From an uncultured Collinsella sp. (GTDB lineage Bacteria; Actinomycetota; Coriobacteriia; Coriobacteriales; Coriobacteriaceae), in contig CABUMZ010000033.1 in NCBI GenBank assembly GCA_902492825.1, positions 1-16,249 of the forward strand: a stretch of DNA of 16,249 bases, given 5' to 3'. A program made the position numbers and the translations under genes. A model generated the notes under the pieces. It saw nothing but the letters and a program-made list of their open reading frames with translations. It did not search any database and was not told the origin of the DNA. Shown here one piece after another: positions 7,920-14,287 of the stretch (its first letter is position 1; each line of letters opens with the position of its first letter).

Positions 7920-8257
7920 CGGTCCACGAAAGCCCCCTGATTGGCATCTCCAAGCTCAGTCGCTGGTTTAGTCTCGGACGCTTTGCGCGCAGCGACACGC
8001 TCGCGGCGTCCTAACCGGTTCGGTCTTAGCCTGCGCCATACCGATTACGTGCGCAGGAGCATTCCCCTAAAATGACGTCGCGCCGGTGTCGGGGAAATCA
8101 CCGGGTTGACGCGCCGCTATAAATTAAGCAGCGAGAGCCATAGGCTCAAAAGAAGAGTTGTTGTCAATTCAATTTGACGGTACCCCTGTTTAACGAGGCG
8201 AGGAGACCTCGGCTTGCTTCCTCTCTCAGAGCTATCGTGTCGAAACCAGTCGCCCCC
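7894..8257 (-). ncRNA. ssrA: Transfer-messenger RNA (tmRNA)
   Basis: tmRNA rescues stalled ribosomes and tags the nascent chain for proteolysis. The 364-nt gene is defined by its tRNA-like ends. The 5' end GGGGGCGACTGGTTTCGAC contains the conserved GGTTTCGAC, and the 3' end has a T-arm CGGAG-TTCGATT-CTCCG followed by an acceptor strand and encoded CCA. GGGGGCG (5') pairs with CGCCTCC (3') over seven positions with one G-U. The middle holds the tag reading frame and GC-rich segments expected to form pseudoknots. A strong terminator follows. Upstream, an extended -10 is the best promoter candidate, implying a 5' leader of about 90 nt removed by RNase P. Confidence 0.96.
8124..8165 (-). other. 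tmRNA proteolysis-tag reading frame
   Basis: Within ssrA this frame reads DNNSSFEPMALAA and then TAA. The ALAA ending is the usual protease-recognition tail. The resume codon is uncertain: the codon before GAC is ATT and the one before that is TGA, so the encoded tag starts at Ile or Asp, to which the tRNA-like domain adds Ala. Confidence 0.8.
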
Positions 8258-8325
8258 GAATGTTGGGAAAGTCTGGATGGCATTGGGCACGAGCACCCAA
8301 CACTCGTCGACTTTTCAAGGAACAT

Positions 8326-8359
8326 GCGGGGCAAGCCCCGCTTGCGGAGTGTTATCTTA
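8326..8359 (-). promoter_or_regulatory. Candidate ssrA promoter (extended -10) and leader hairpin
   Basis: On the minus strand TGGTAAGAT gives an extended -10 with TAAGAT at 8354-8359; no good -35 is seen. The predicted start is near 8347, about 90 nt before mature tmRNA. The leader begins with a perfect hairpin GCGGGGC-TT-GCCCCGC (8326-8341). Confidence 0.4.
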
Positions 8360-8452
8360 CCACGTTCTGAAAGCGGACAGCTGTTCTATGCACGAGCTGT
8401 GAAGACCCCAATGTGCGCCGCACTTCGCACTTTTGCTACCGATCGCGTCACG

Positions 8453-8458
8453 TATATT
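8453..8458 (+). promoter_or_regulatory. Candidate -10 for the 144-aa gene
   Basis: TATATT lies 36 bp before the ATG at 8495, in an AT-richer patch. The -35 region (around CTTTTG) is poor, so this is only a candidate. Confidence 0.3.
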
Positions 8459-8494
8459 TTCGCCAAGCAAAATTGACCCGTCGAAAGGACCGTT

Positions 8495-8929
8495 ATGGAT
8501 ACCAAGCAGCAACTCGTCAATGCCCTCGCAGGCCTGGGCTCAACCATTACCGAAGCTATGGATGTCATCGAGGGCTTTGTCCCCTGCGGACATCCCGCCC
8601 TCACGGTATCGAACGCACTCGTCGCGCTGGACGTTGACGATGATGCAACTCTCGCCCAGCAGCTTGAGACCGTCGAGGGCTTTATCGACCACGTGAGTGA
8701 GAACCGCGGCGTGGCCGCCTACCACGGTATCGAGGTCGAGCTCGCGGGTCCCAAGGCCGATCTGTTCGCAGCAATCCGCGAGGCAGGCGCCCTTATGCAG
8801 ACCGCAGGCGTCAAGAACACCCAGGTCAACGAGTGGGTCTACCGCAGTCTGGCAGCACTCGACAGCTCCAACGAAAAGGCAGCCGAGCAGCTCGCAGAAA
8901 GTCCCACCATCAAGGCCGAGCTTTTGTAA
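8495..8929 (+). CDS. Hypothetical protein, 144 aa
   Basis: I do not recognise this family. It is the only convincing plus-strand gene. AAAGGA lies 5 nt before the ATG, and the reading frame has the same codon style as its neighbours. The product is acidic and Ala/Glu/Leu-rich, with no signal peptide or membrane helix, and looks mostly helical. Its two Cys-free thirds flank a single PCGHPA segment (residues 30-35). It is divergent from ssrA and convergent with the toxin-antitoxin operon, so it is probably monocistronic. A perfect 13-bp hairpin follows the stop codon. Confidence 0.8.
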   Translation: MDTKQQLVNALAGLGSTITEAMDVIEGFVPCGHPALTVSNALVALDVDDDATLAQQLETVEGFIDHVSENRGVAAYHGIEVELAGPKADLFAAIREAGALMQTAGVKNTQVNEWVYRSLAALDSSNEKAAEQLAESPTIKAELL

Positions 8930-8938
8930 ATAGCAGAC

Positions 8939-8975
8939 GCGGGCCCCTTGGCGCATCGTCGTCCAAGGGGCCCGC
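8939..8975. terminator. Perfect hairpin between convergent genes
   Basis: GCGGGCCCCTTGG (8939-8951) pairs perfectly with CCAAGGGGCCCGC (8963-8975) around an 11-nt loop. It sits between the stop of the 144-aa gene and the stop of the PIN gene and could serve both directions. No U-tract follows on either strand, so intrinsic termination is uncertain. Confidence 0.5.
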
Positions 8976-8987
8976 GAACAGCTCACG

Positions 8988-9502
8988 TCAACCGATAGCC
9001 GTGCCGCCGCGTTTGGCCAAAGCAAGAATCGGCATCATTTGACGAGGTGTCTTTGCTGCAAGATCGGCATGTTCGAGCAGTTTTCGATCGTTGGTCACCA
9101 AGTAATCAACCTGGGCGCGTTTGCATGCGGCGAGTACCAAGTTGTCCTCGTAATCGCGATGGAGCGCTAAGTATTTGTCGGCCAGCCAAAGGTCCGACGC
9201 ATCTGCACCCACGGCCGTGGCGTTTTCGGTCATGTTCCGAACAAACGCCAGCGCCGCATCGCCAATCGCGCGGGCAGAAGCCTCGCCGAGCGCTCCCCCG
9301 CTGGCAAGAACGCTGCGCTTCAGTTCGTGCTGTACAACATACAGTACGTCCTTGGCGATATGCACCGGAAAGAACAGCAATGCCCCGCCTCCGTCGCCTG
9401 CCCAATAAACGCACGCGCGGCAATCGACTCGGCATGGTCGGCGCAAAACGAATCAACCCATACGTTGGCGTCCACCATGATCTTGAGAGGCGCCCCACTC
9501 AC
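8988..9502 (-). pseudogene. PIN-domain (VapC-like) toxin split by a one-base frameshift
   Basis: PIN toxins are Mg-dependent RNases that use about four acidic residues. The 5' part (GTG at 9502, overlapping the antitoxin stop as GTGA) encodes LKIMVDANVWVD with the first Asp, up to ..IGQATEAG, then runs into nonsense and stops at 9320. A second frame resumes at once with ALLFFPVHIAKDVLYVVQHEL and continues through DYEDNLVLAACKRAQ and YLVTNDRKLLEHADL to the stop at 8988, supplying the other three acidic positions. The frames join if one G is added to the run of four G (plus-strand CCCC, 9383-9386). This is a recent inactivation, a sequencing error, or less likely a -1 frameshift on GGG. An internal ATG at 9478 is an alternative start. 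Confidence 0.8.
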
Positions 9503-9852
9503 AGGATCATCCCCTTTTGGCGATAATGCTCATCCATGGCGTCGGAATAGATTGCGTCCCAATCGCGGGCATCGGATACGGACGAGGTAGCGATGCCCAG
9601 GTCCGCGTAAAGCTGGTCCGCTGCCGCCCATGATGCGGCGAACGGAGTATCGGGCGCGACGGACTGCCGCCGGCCATCAACGGCAGACAGCACTTCCTCA
9701 CACTGTCCACCACCCTGCGCGACCTTGGCCACGACATTTTTGATGAGCTCGGGCAGTGACCTGCCCGAAAGCTGCAGCGCTTCCTCGGCGTGCTCTTTAA
9801 CCGAGCGATCTACGCGAACGTTCACCTGCGCCATGCCGCTAACAGCACCCAC
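9499..9852 (-). CDS. Type II antitoxin, RelB/DinJ-like ribbon-helix-helix protein
   Basis: This is the antitoxin partner of the PIN toxin downstream, with which it overlaps by 4 bp (GTGA). The N-terminal region, MAQVNVRVDRSVKEHAEEAL followed by SGRSLPELIKNVV, is typical of RelB/DinJ RHH domains: a beta strand that contacts DNA and dimerises, then two helices. The C-terminal tail, with DWDAIYSDAMDEHYRQKG, should be the part that wraps the toxin. Two starts are possible: GTG at 9852, with GGGAG about 9-10 nt upstream, or ATG at 9834, which gives the canonical N-terminus but has a poor ribosome site. I used the first. Autoregulation is expected at the GCTAGC sites in its promoter. Confidence 0.88.
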   Translation of the reverse strand: MGAVSGMAQVNVRVDRSVKEHAEEALQLSGRSLPELIKNVVAKVAQGGGQCEEVLSAVDGRRQSVAPDTPFAASWAAADQLYADLGIATSSVSDARDWDAIYSDAMDEHYRQKGMIL

Positions 9853-9873
9853 GTTGACCCGCTCCCTTCAATT

Positions 9874-9920
9874 GCTAGCCCTGCTAGCACCACTATATAA
9901 AGAAGCTAGCACATGGTCAA
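9874..9920 (-). promoter_or_regulatory. Toxin-antitoxin promoter with three GCTAGC operator sites
   Basis: TTGACC (9915-9920) and TATAGT (9892-9897) are spaced 17 bp apart on the minus strand. GCTAGC occurs three times: in the spacer (9905-9910) and twice just after the -10 (9883-9888 and 9874-9879). Two copies share the longer GTGCTAGC. This is the layout expected for repression by an RHH antitoxin. Confidence 0.8.
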
Positions 9921-9923
9921 ATG

Positions 9924-9968
9924 CAAAAGGGCTGCGCCCGGACGACACCGATGCCGTCTGGGCGCAGG
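9924..9968 (-). terminator. Rho-independent terminator of the P1B ATPase operon
   Basis: On the minus strand CTGCGCCCAGACG pairs with CGTCCGGGCGCAG (one mismatch) and is followed by CCCTTTTGC. It lies 27 nt after the ATPase stop and directly abuts the -35 of the toxin-antitoxin promoter. Confidence 0.85.
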
Positions 9969-9994
9969 CCAGATAACGTGGGTGAACACGTCTG

Positions 9995-12070
9995 TTAACG
10001 CAGGTACGCCTTTGCGTTGCCCAGGCTGTAGGCAATCGTCGAGCCGTTGTGCAGCAGTGACGACGCCTGCGGGGTAATCGCGCCGGTAATGCCCAGTGCC
10101 AAGAGCGCTGAGTTGGTGAGCATCACCTTAGAATAGGAGCTCGTCAGTCGGTCAATGAGGCCCTGGCTCATGCGGCGCAAACGCACGATCGCGGCAAGAT
10201 CCGTATCGGTCAGGATGATATCGGCGACCTCCTTGGCAATGTCGCTTCCGCCACCCATCGCCAAGCCCACGTCGGCCAAACCGAGCGCCGGCGAATCGTT
10301 GACGCCGTCGCCCACCATGGCAACATGGCGCCCCTCGCTCTTAATGCGCTCCACATAGGCGTACTTGTCCTCGGGCAGCAGTTCGGCCTTAAACTCGTCG
10401 ACGCCCGCTTCGCGCGCGATGCGCTCGGCCGTGCGCTCGGAATCGCCCGTGAGCATGACCACGTGCTTGACGCCCAGCGTATGCAGGTCGGCAATGGCCT
10501 CGCGCACGCCGGGTTTGAGCGGGTCCTCGATACCGAGCACGCCGACGACCGTGCCGTCGACCGCCAGATACAGCGGCGACAGACCCTGCATCTGGGACTC
10601 GATGCGCTCCTTGATGTCGGACTCGAGCTGTGCGCCCTCGTCCTCAAATACAAAGTGCGCGGAACCGATGATGGCGCGACGCCCTTCGATGGACGAAGCG
10701 ATGCCGTGCGCCACGATGTACTCGACGGCGGCATGGCGCTCGCGGTGCTCGAGCCCGCACTCACGTGCCGCATTGACCACGGCACGCGCCACCGGATGCG
10801 GGAAATGCTCCTCCAGGCAGGCAGAAAGGCGCAGGACCTCGTCCTCGCTCCAACCATCGGTGGTGAGCACACAGGCAAGACGCGGCTGCGCCTCGGTAAG
10901 CGTGCCGGTCTTATCAAACACAATGGTGTCGGCCTTGGCAAACGATTCAAAGTACTTAGCGCCCTTGACCATAACACCCATCTTGGCTGCATCGCTCATG
11001 GCGGTCATGACGGCGACGGAACCCGTGAGCTTGAGTGCGCACGAGTAGTCGACCATCAGCGCCGCTGAGGTCTTGATGAGGCTGCGGGTGGTAAGCGCAA
11101 CCAGGCCCGCGAGCAGGAAGTTCCACGGGACGATCTTGTTGGCAAGGTCCTCCATATGCGACTGGCCCTCGGACTTGAGCGAGTCGGCCGTCTGCACGAG
11201 CGAGACAATTGAGCGGAGCTTGGTCTGAGCCGTATTGGCGCGCACGCGCACCAAGATGCCGCCGTCTTCCACGACGGTTCCGGCGAACACGTCGTCGCCC
11301 GCGCTGCGCTCGACGGCCAGCGGCTCGCCGGTCAGGGTCGCCTGGTTGACCATGGCGCTCCCCTGCTCGACAACACCGTCGATGCAAATGGACATGCCAG
11401 TGCGCACGGCAACCAGATCGCCGGGCTCAAGCTCGGTGGCGGCGACGCTTACCTCGGTGTCACCGACGACCTTTTGTGCCTTATCGGGCACGTCGAGCAG
11501 CGAGTTGATGAGCTCGTTTTCGCTCATGGCGCGGGTGTAGTCCTCGAGCAGCTCGCCCACGTTGAGCAGGAACATCGTCTGGCCCGCGGTGTCGACATCA
11601 CGCTTGACGAACGAAATGCCGATGGCCGAAGCGTCGAGCACGGGAACGGTCAGGCGCGGCTGAGCGAGCTCACGGAGGGCGGCGCGCAAAAAGGTCATGT
11701 AACCGGCCACGACAAACACCGCGCGCAGGGGCGTGGGCAAAAACCATCGGTGCGCATAGTGGGCGCCGACAAGCGTGGCAAGATCCATAACGAGCTTGTG
11801 CTTGCGTGGCTCAAGCTGCATCACGTAACCCGTCTTTGCGTCGGCAACGGCCTGAGCGTCGAGCGCACCGACGGCGGCCAGCACGGCATCGCGGCACGGC
11901 TCGTCGTATTCGAGCGCCATCTGGCCGATGCGGCCGTAGACGCGCACTTTACGCACACCATCGATTTCGCCGCTGAGCTTTAGAAGCGCATCGAGATCGC
12001 TCTCTGGCACAGGACCCGCCAACTGGAGGCGGGTCCTGCCGGGGATCTCGCTGATAATCGAGAATCTCAT
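9995..12070 (-). CDS. P1B-type metal ATPase with Y-S-C-A motif, FezB-like
   Basis: An ATP-driven membrane metal pump of 691 aa. The N-terminus (1-60) is an HMA-like fold without CxxC but with PGRTRLQ (10-16). Two or more helices lie at 93-175. The actuator domain shows TLTGEP (245-250). The membrane motif, where other P1B pumps carry CPC, CPH or SPC, is DYSCALK (341-347). The P-domain has DKTGT (phosphorylated Asp386), then HP (425-426) in the ATP domain, TGDSERT (541-547) and MVGDGVNDSP (585-594). Two C-terminal helices follow. The S-C-A motif and Cys-less N-terminal domain point to the P1B-6 subgroup, whose members include FezB, the iron pump of ferrosomes. It lies 18 bp after a small membrane protein gene, and a terminator follows. 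Its ribosome site is weak (AGGC), so translation may depend on the upstream gene. An ordinary metal exporter is the main alternative. Confidence 0.9.
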   Translation of the reverse strand: MRFSIISEIPGRTRLQLAGPVPESDLDALLKLSGEIDGVRKVRVYGRIGQMALEYDEPCRDAVLAAVGALDAQAVADAKTGYVMQLEPRKHKLVMDLATLVGAHYAHRWFLPTPLRAVFVVAGYMTFLRAALRELAQPRLTVPVLDASAIGISFVKRDVDTAGQTMFLLNVGELLEDYTRAMSENELINSLLDVPDKAQKVVGDTEVSVAATELEPGDLVAVRTGMSICIDGVVEQGSAMVNQATLTGEPLAVERSAGDDVFAGTVVEDGGILVRVRANTAQTKLRSIVSLVQTADSLKSEGQSHMEDLANKIVPWNFLLAGLVALTTRSLIKTSAALMVDYSCALKLTGSVAVMTAMSDAAKMGVMVKGAKYFESFAKADTIVFDKTGTLTEAQPRLACVLTTDGWSEDEVLRLSACLEEHFPHPVARAVVNAARECGLEHRERHAAVEYIVAHGIASSIEGRRAIIGSAHFVFEDEGAQLESDIKERIESQMQGLSPLYLAVDGTVVGVLGIEDPLKPGVREAIADLHTLGVKHVVMLTGDSERTAERIAREAGVDEFKAELLPEDKYAYVERIKSEGRHVAMVGDGVNDSPALGLADVGLAMGGGSDIAKEVADIILTDTDLAAIVRLRRMSQGLIDRLTSSYSKVMLTNSALLALGITGAITPQASSLLHNGSTIAYSLGNAKAYLR

Positions 12071-12088
12071 AGTTTGTGCCTGGGAGTG

Positions 12089-12334
12089 CTACTCGACTGC
12101 GTTGTCCGCGGCGGCCTCGCTCTGGGTGATGTAAGCAGCCTCGGCAACCATGTCGTCGACCTCGGCCTTGGCCTGCTCGACCATGTCCTGGTAGCCATTC
12201 TTGATGCGCATGCCGCACGCAATGCCCTGCACGCAGGCATTCTTTACCGGAGCGCTGGTGAGCAGCTTGATGCCAGCCGTACCAAGCAGAAAACCGCCAC
12301 CAACAAGCAGGGTGTTGAACGTGGACTTCTTCAT
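12089..12334 (-). CDS. Small glycine-rich membrane protein (DUF6110-like; possible FezA role)
   Basis: An 81-aa protein with one predicted membrane helix, LLVGGGFLLGTAGIKLL (9-25), with closely spaced glycines that favour helix packing. It is followed by a segment with two Cys (34 and 40) and an amphipathic acidic helix, YQDMVEQAKAEVDDMVAEA. From memory this matches the small DUF6110 proteins found beside P1B ATPases; I could not check it. GGGAGAG precedes the ATG at 12334; an upstream in-frame extension lacks such support and would overlap the leader hairpins. It is first in the operon with the ATPase. By analogy with ferrosome loci it may be a membrane or scaffold partner of the pump, which is inference. 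It could instead be a simple accessory or regulator of the pump. Confidence 0.8.
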   Translation of the reverse strand: MKKSTFNTLLVGGGFLLGTAGIKLLTSAPVKNACVQGIACGMRIKNGYQDMVEQAKAEVDDMVAEAAYITQSEAAADNAVE

Positions 12335-12349
12335 GATGTCTCTCCCTTT

Positions 12350-12395
12350 TGCCGCATTGGACGCGGCACGGTGCCTCAGCACCCGAGTAAACAAG
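12350..12395 (-). other. Two small hairpins in the leader of the membrane protein-ATPase operon
   Basis: On the minus strand GGTGC-TGAG-GCACC and then GCCGC-7 nt-GCGGC lie just before the ribosome site. The predicted leader is about 130 nt. They may modulate translation; no known riboswitch was recognised. Confidence 0.4.
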
Positions 12396-12442
12396 TTTGC
12401 TCGAGCACACTTTTGAAATATCTCAATTTTATCTAACTATCT

Positions 12443-12462
12443 AGGTCAGCCATGGCTAACCT
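12443..12462. promoter_or_regulatory. Palindromic operator, copy 1 (ATPase operon)
   Basis: GTCAGCCATGGCTAAC (12445-12460) departs from a perfect 16-bp palindrome at one pair and extends outward as AGG...CCT. It covers the predicted start point of the ATPase operon. A 15/16 match lies upstream of the ABC operon at 16166-16181. The halves AGGTnAG/CTAACCT resemble DtxR/IdeR iron-box halves, but with a 6-bp rather than 1-bp centre. Confidence 0.65.
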
Positions 12463-12469
12463 TTTGAAA

Positions 12470-12498
12470 ATTAACGATGCGGAGTAACCGATTGTCAA
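12470..12498 (-). promoter_or_regulatory. Promoter of the membrane protein-P1B ATPase operon
   Basis: A consensus -35 TTGACA (12493-12498) and GTTAAT (12470-12475) are spaced 17 bp on the minus strand. Transcription should start near 12463, at the edge of the palindromic operator. Confidence 0.75.
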
Positions 12499-12504
12499 TG
12501 TGAG

Positions 12505-12521
12505 AAAGGGACTGTCCCTTT
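12505..12521 (-). terminator. Possible terminator of the ABC operon
   Basis: AAAGGGA-CAG-TCCCTTT forms a 7-bp stem 8 nt after the last ABC stop codon. Only a short TTTCTC follows on the minus strand, so read-through into the ATPase operon is possible. Confidence 0.5.
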
Positions 12522-12529
12522 GCCCCTTC

Positions 12530-14287
12530 TTACAACTGCCAGGTAGTTGCTTCCTTTTGCAGCGCCACCATGCGGGCGAATTCTCCACCTGCCGCCTTGA
12601 GCTGCGCCGGAGTGCCCTGCTCGGCAACCACACCATCCTTGAGTACAACGATTTTGTCGGCATTTTCCACCGTACGCATACGGTGGGCAATAACGATAAC
12701 CGTCTTACCTGCAAGCAGACGGGAGAGCGCCTGCTGAACCACGGTCTCGTTCTCCACATCCAAGCTCGCCGTCGCCTCGTCCAACAGCACGATAGGCGCG
12801 TCTTTGAGCAGCGCACGGGCAATAGAGATGCGCTGGCGCTCACCGCCGGACAGCTTGGAGCCGTTCTCGCCGATCATGGTGTCATAGCCCTGCGGCATGC
12901 GGCTCACAAACTCGTCGCAGTTGGCGGCACGCGCGGCAGCAAGCACTTCCTCATCGGTGGCATCGCGACGACCAAGACGGATGTTTCCCATCACCGTGTC
13001 GTCAAAGAGCAGCACGTCTTGGAACACAATGGCGTAGTCGCGCAGCAACACCTCGGGATCCACGCTCGCAACATCCACGCCGCCCACGGTGACCGTGCCT
13101 TCGGTGGCGTCCCAAAAGCGCGCGGCCAGGCGGCTCACCGTGGACTTACCGGAGCCCGAAGGACCGACCAGTGCCGTGACCTCGCCTTCCTTGGCGGTAA
13201 AGCTCACATCGGTAAGAACTTTCTCGCCGGCGCGGCCGTCCTCGCCCGCACCATAGCCAAATGCCACGTGATCGAACACCACATCGTGGCCTACGGGCTC
13301 AAACTGCTCGCTGCCCCGCGCCACGGGCTCTTCCATGATGGAACGCATGCGCTTGGCCGACGACTCGGCGGCAAACAGCTCGGACATCAGCATCAGCGCC
13401 TGATCAAAGGGCGCATAGATGCGGCTCACCATAAGCAGGAAGGCAAACATCATCAAAAAATCGGCCTGGCCAGAGGCGACCATCGCAGCGCCCGTGACCA
13501 ACGTGGTGGCAATCCCCAGGCGCAGGATGGCAAAGGCGGAGTTGACCAAAAGCCCATTGGCGAGCTCGCCCTTGGTGGTTTCGCGCTCCTCGGCATCGAT
13601 CACGGCGTTGAGCCCCTCAAGATAATGAGCCTCCTGGTTGGTGGCGCGGATCTCGCGCACGCAGTCGAGCGTCTCCTGGATCGCCTCGGTAACCTTGACC
13701 TTCTCGGCACGCACATGGTCGAACACCGGGGTCATGGGGCCGCGTGTCAGATACAGCACGGCAAAGGCCACGGGCACGCTCCAAAACGCCGCGATCGCCA
13801 GCTGCCAGCAAAAGAACAGCGACGCCACGAACACAATGGCGCTTGCGATGATGGCACCCCAAAGCTCTCCCAGCACGTGGCTGTAGGCGTGCTCCATGGC
13901 CTGGACGTCGCCCATGATGGTCTCGGTTAAATCGGCCAGATCACGACGACCAAAAAACGACAGCGGCAGTTTGCGCAAGCGCTCGGCAATCTCCATACGC
14001 TGCTTGCCGCACTCCTCGTAAAAGATGCAGTAGGTGTAGTAATACTGCTGCCAGTTAGAGGCAAAGAGCAACACGAAAAAGACCAGGAGGCCGCCCACAA
14101 TCGGCAGGGCATCCGGCAGGTCGGCACCGGTGGCGAGATGTTCGACAAAACCGGCCATGACCAGGAACAATAAGCCCATGCCGGCCATGGTAATGAGATT
14201 GGTGAGCGCGGTCCAGAAAATGCCGCGTTTTACGCCGGCGACGCCTTTATCGGATAGGAAGTACTTCTTTTGGAATGAGGCGAACAT
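12530..14287 (-). CDS. ABC half-transporter 2 (exporter fold, TMD-NBD)
   Basis: A 585-aa fused membrane and ATPase protein. The membrane domain (about 25-310) has some six helices. The ATPase domain has Walker A GPSGSGKST (375-383), Q-loop Gln423, signature LSGGERQ (479-485), Walker B with catalytic Glu LLDEATA (501-507, Glu504) and H-loop His535, so this site components set is complete. It starts immediately after the stop of the preceding half-transporter (TAAATG), with GGAGG inside that gene, so the pair is coupled and should form a heterodimer. Exporter-fold pairs include drug/peptide exporters and the siderophore importers IrtAB and YbtPQ. The substrate is not readable from sequence. The shared operator with the P1B ATPase operon favours a metal-related role, as inference. 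Confidence 0.93.
   Translation of the reverse strand: MFASFQKKYFLSDKGVAGVKRGIFWTALTNLITMAGMGLLFLVMAGFVEHLATGADLPDALPIVGGLLVFFVLLFASNWQQYYYTYCIFYEECGKQRMEIAERLRKLPLSFFGRRDLADLTETIMGDVQAMEHAYSHVLGELWGAIIASAIVFVASLFFCWQLAIAAFWSVPVAFAVLYLTRGPMTPVFDHVRAEKVKVTEAIQETLDCVREIRATNQEAHYLEGLNAVIDAEERETTKGELANGLLVNSAFAILRLGIATTLVTGAAMVASGQADFLMMFAFLLMVSRIYAPFDQALMLMSELFAAESSAKRMRSIMEEPVARGSEQFEPVGHDVVFDHVAFGYGAGEDGRAGEKVLTDVSFTAKEGEVTALVGPSGSGKSTVSRLAARFWDATEGTVTVGGVDVASVDPEVLLRDYAIVFQDVLLFDDTVMGNIRLGRRDATDEEVLAAARAANCDEFVSRMPQGYDTMIGENGSKLSGGERQRISIARALLKDAPIVLLDEATASLDVENETVVQQALSRLLAGKTVIVIAHRMRTVENADKIVVLKDGVVAEQGTPAQLKAAGGEFARMVALQKEATTWQL

Noticed and set aside
7568..8014. Plus-strand ORF running into ssrA
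   Set aside because: It crosses a hairpin cluster, a terminator and the tmRNA gene; no coding signal.
8174..8476. Plus-strand ORF antisense to the tmRNA 5' part
   Set aside because: It covers a structured RNA gene and its promoter, and its product has no recognisable features.
12500..13930. Plus-strand ORF of 476 aa opposite the ABC gene
   Set aside because: His- and Arg-rich shadow of a complete ABC half-transporter.
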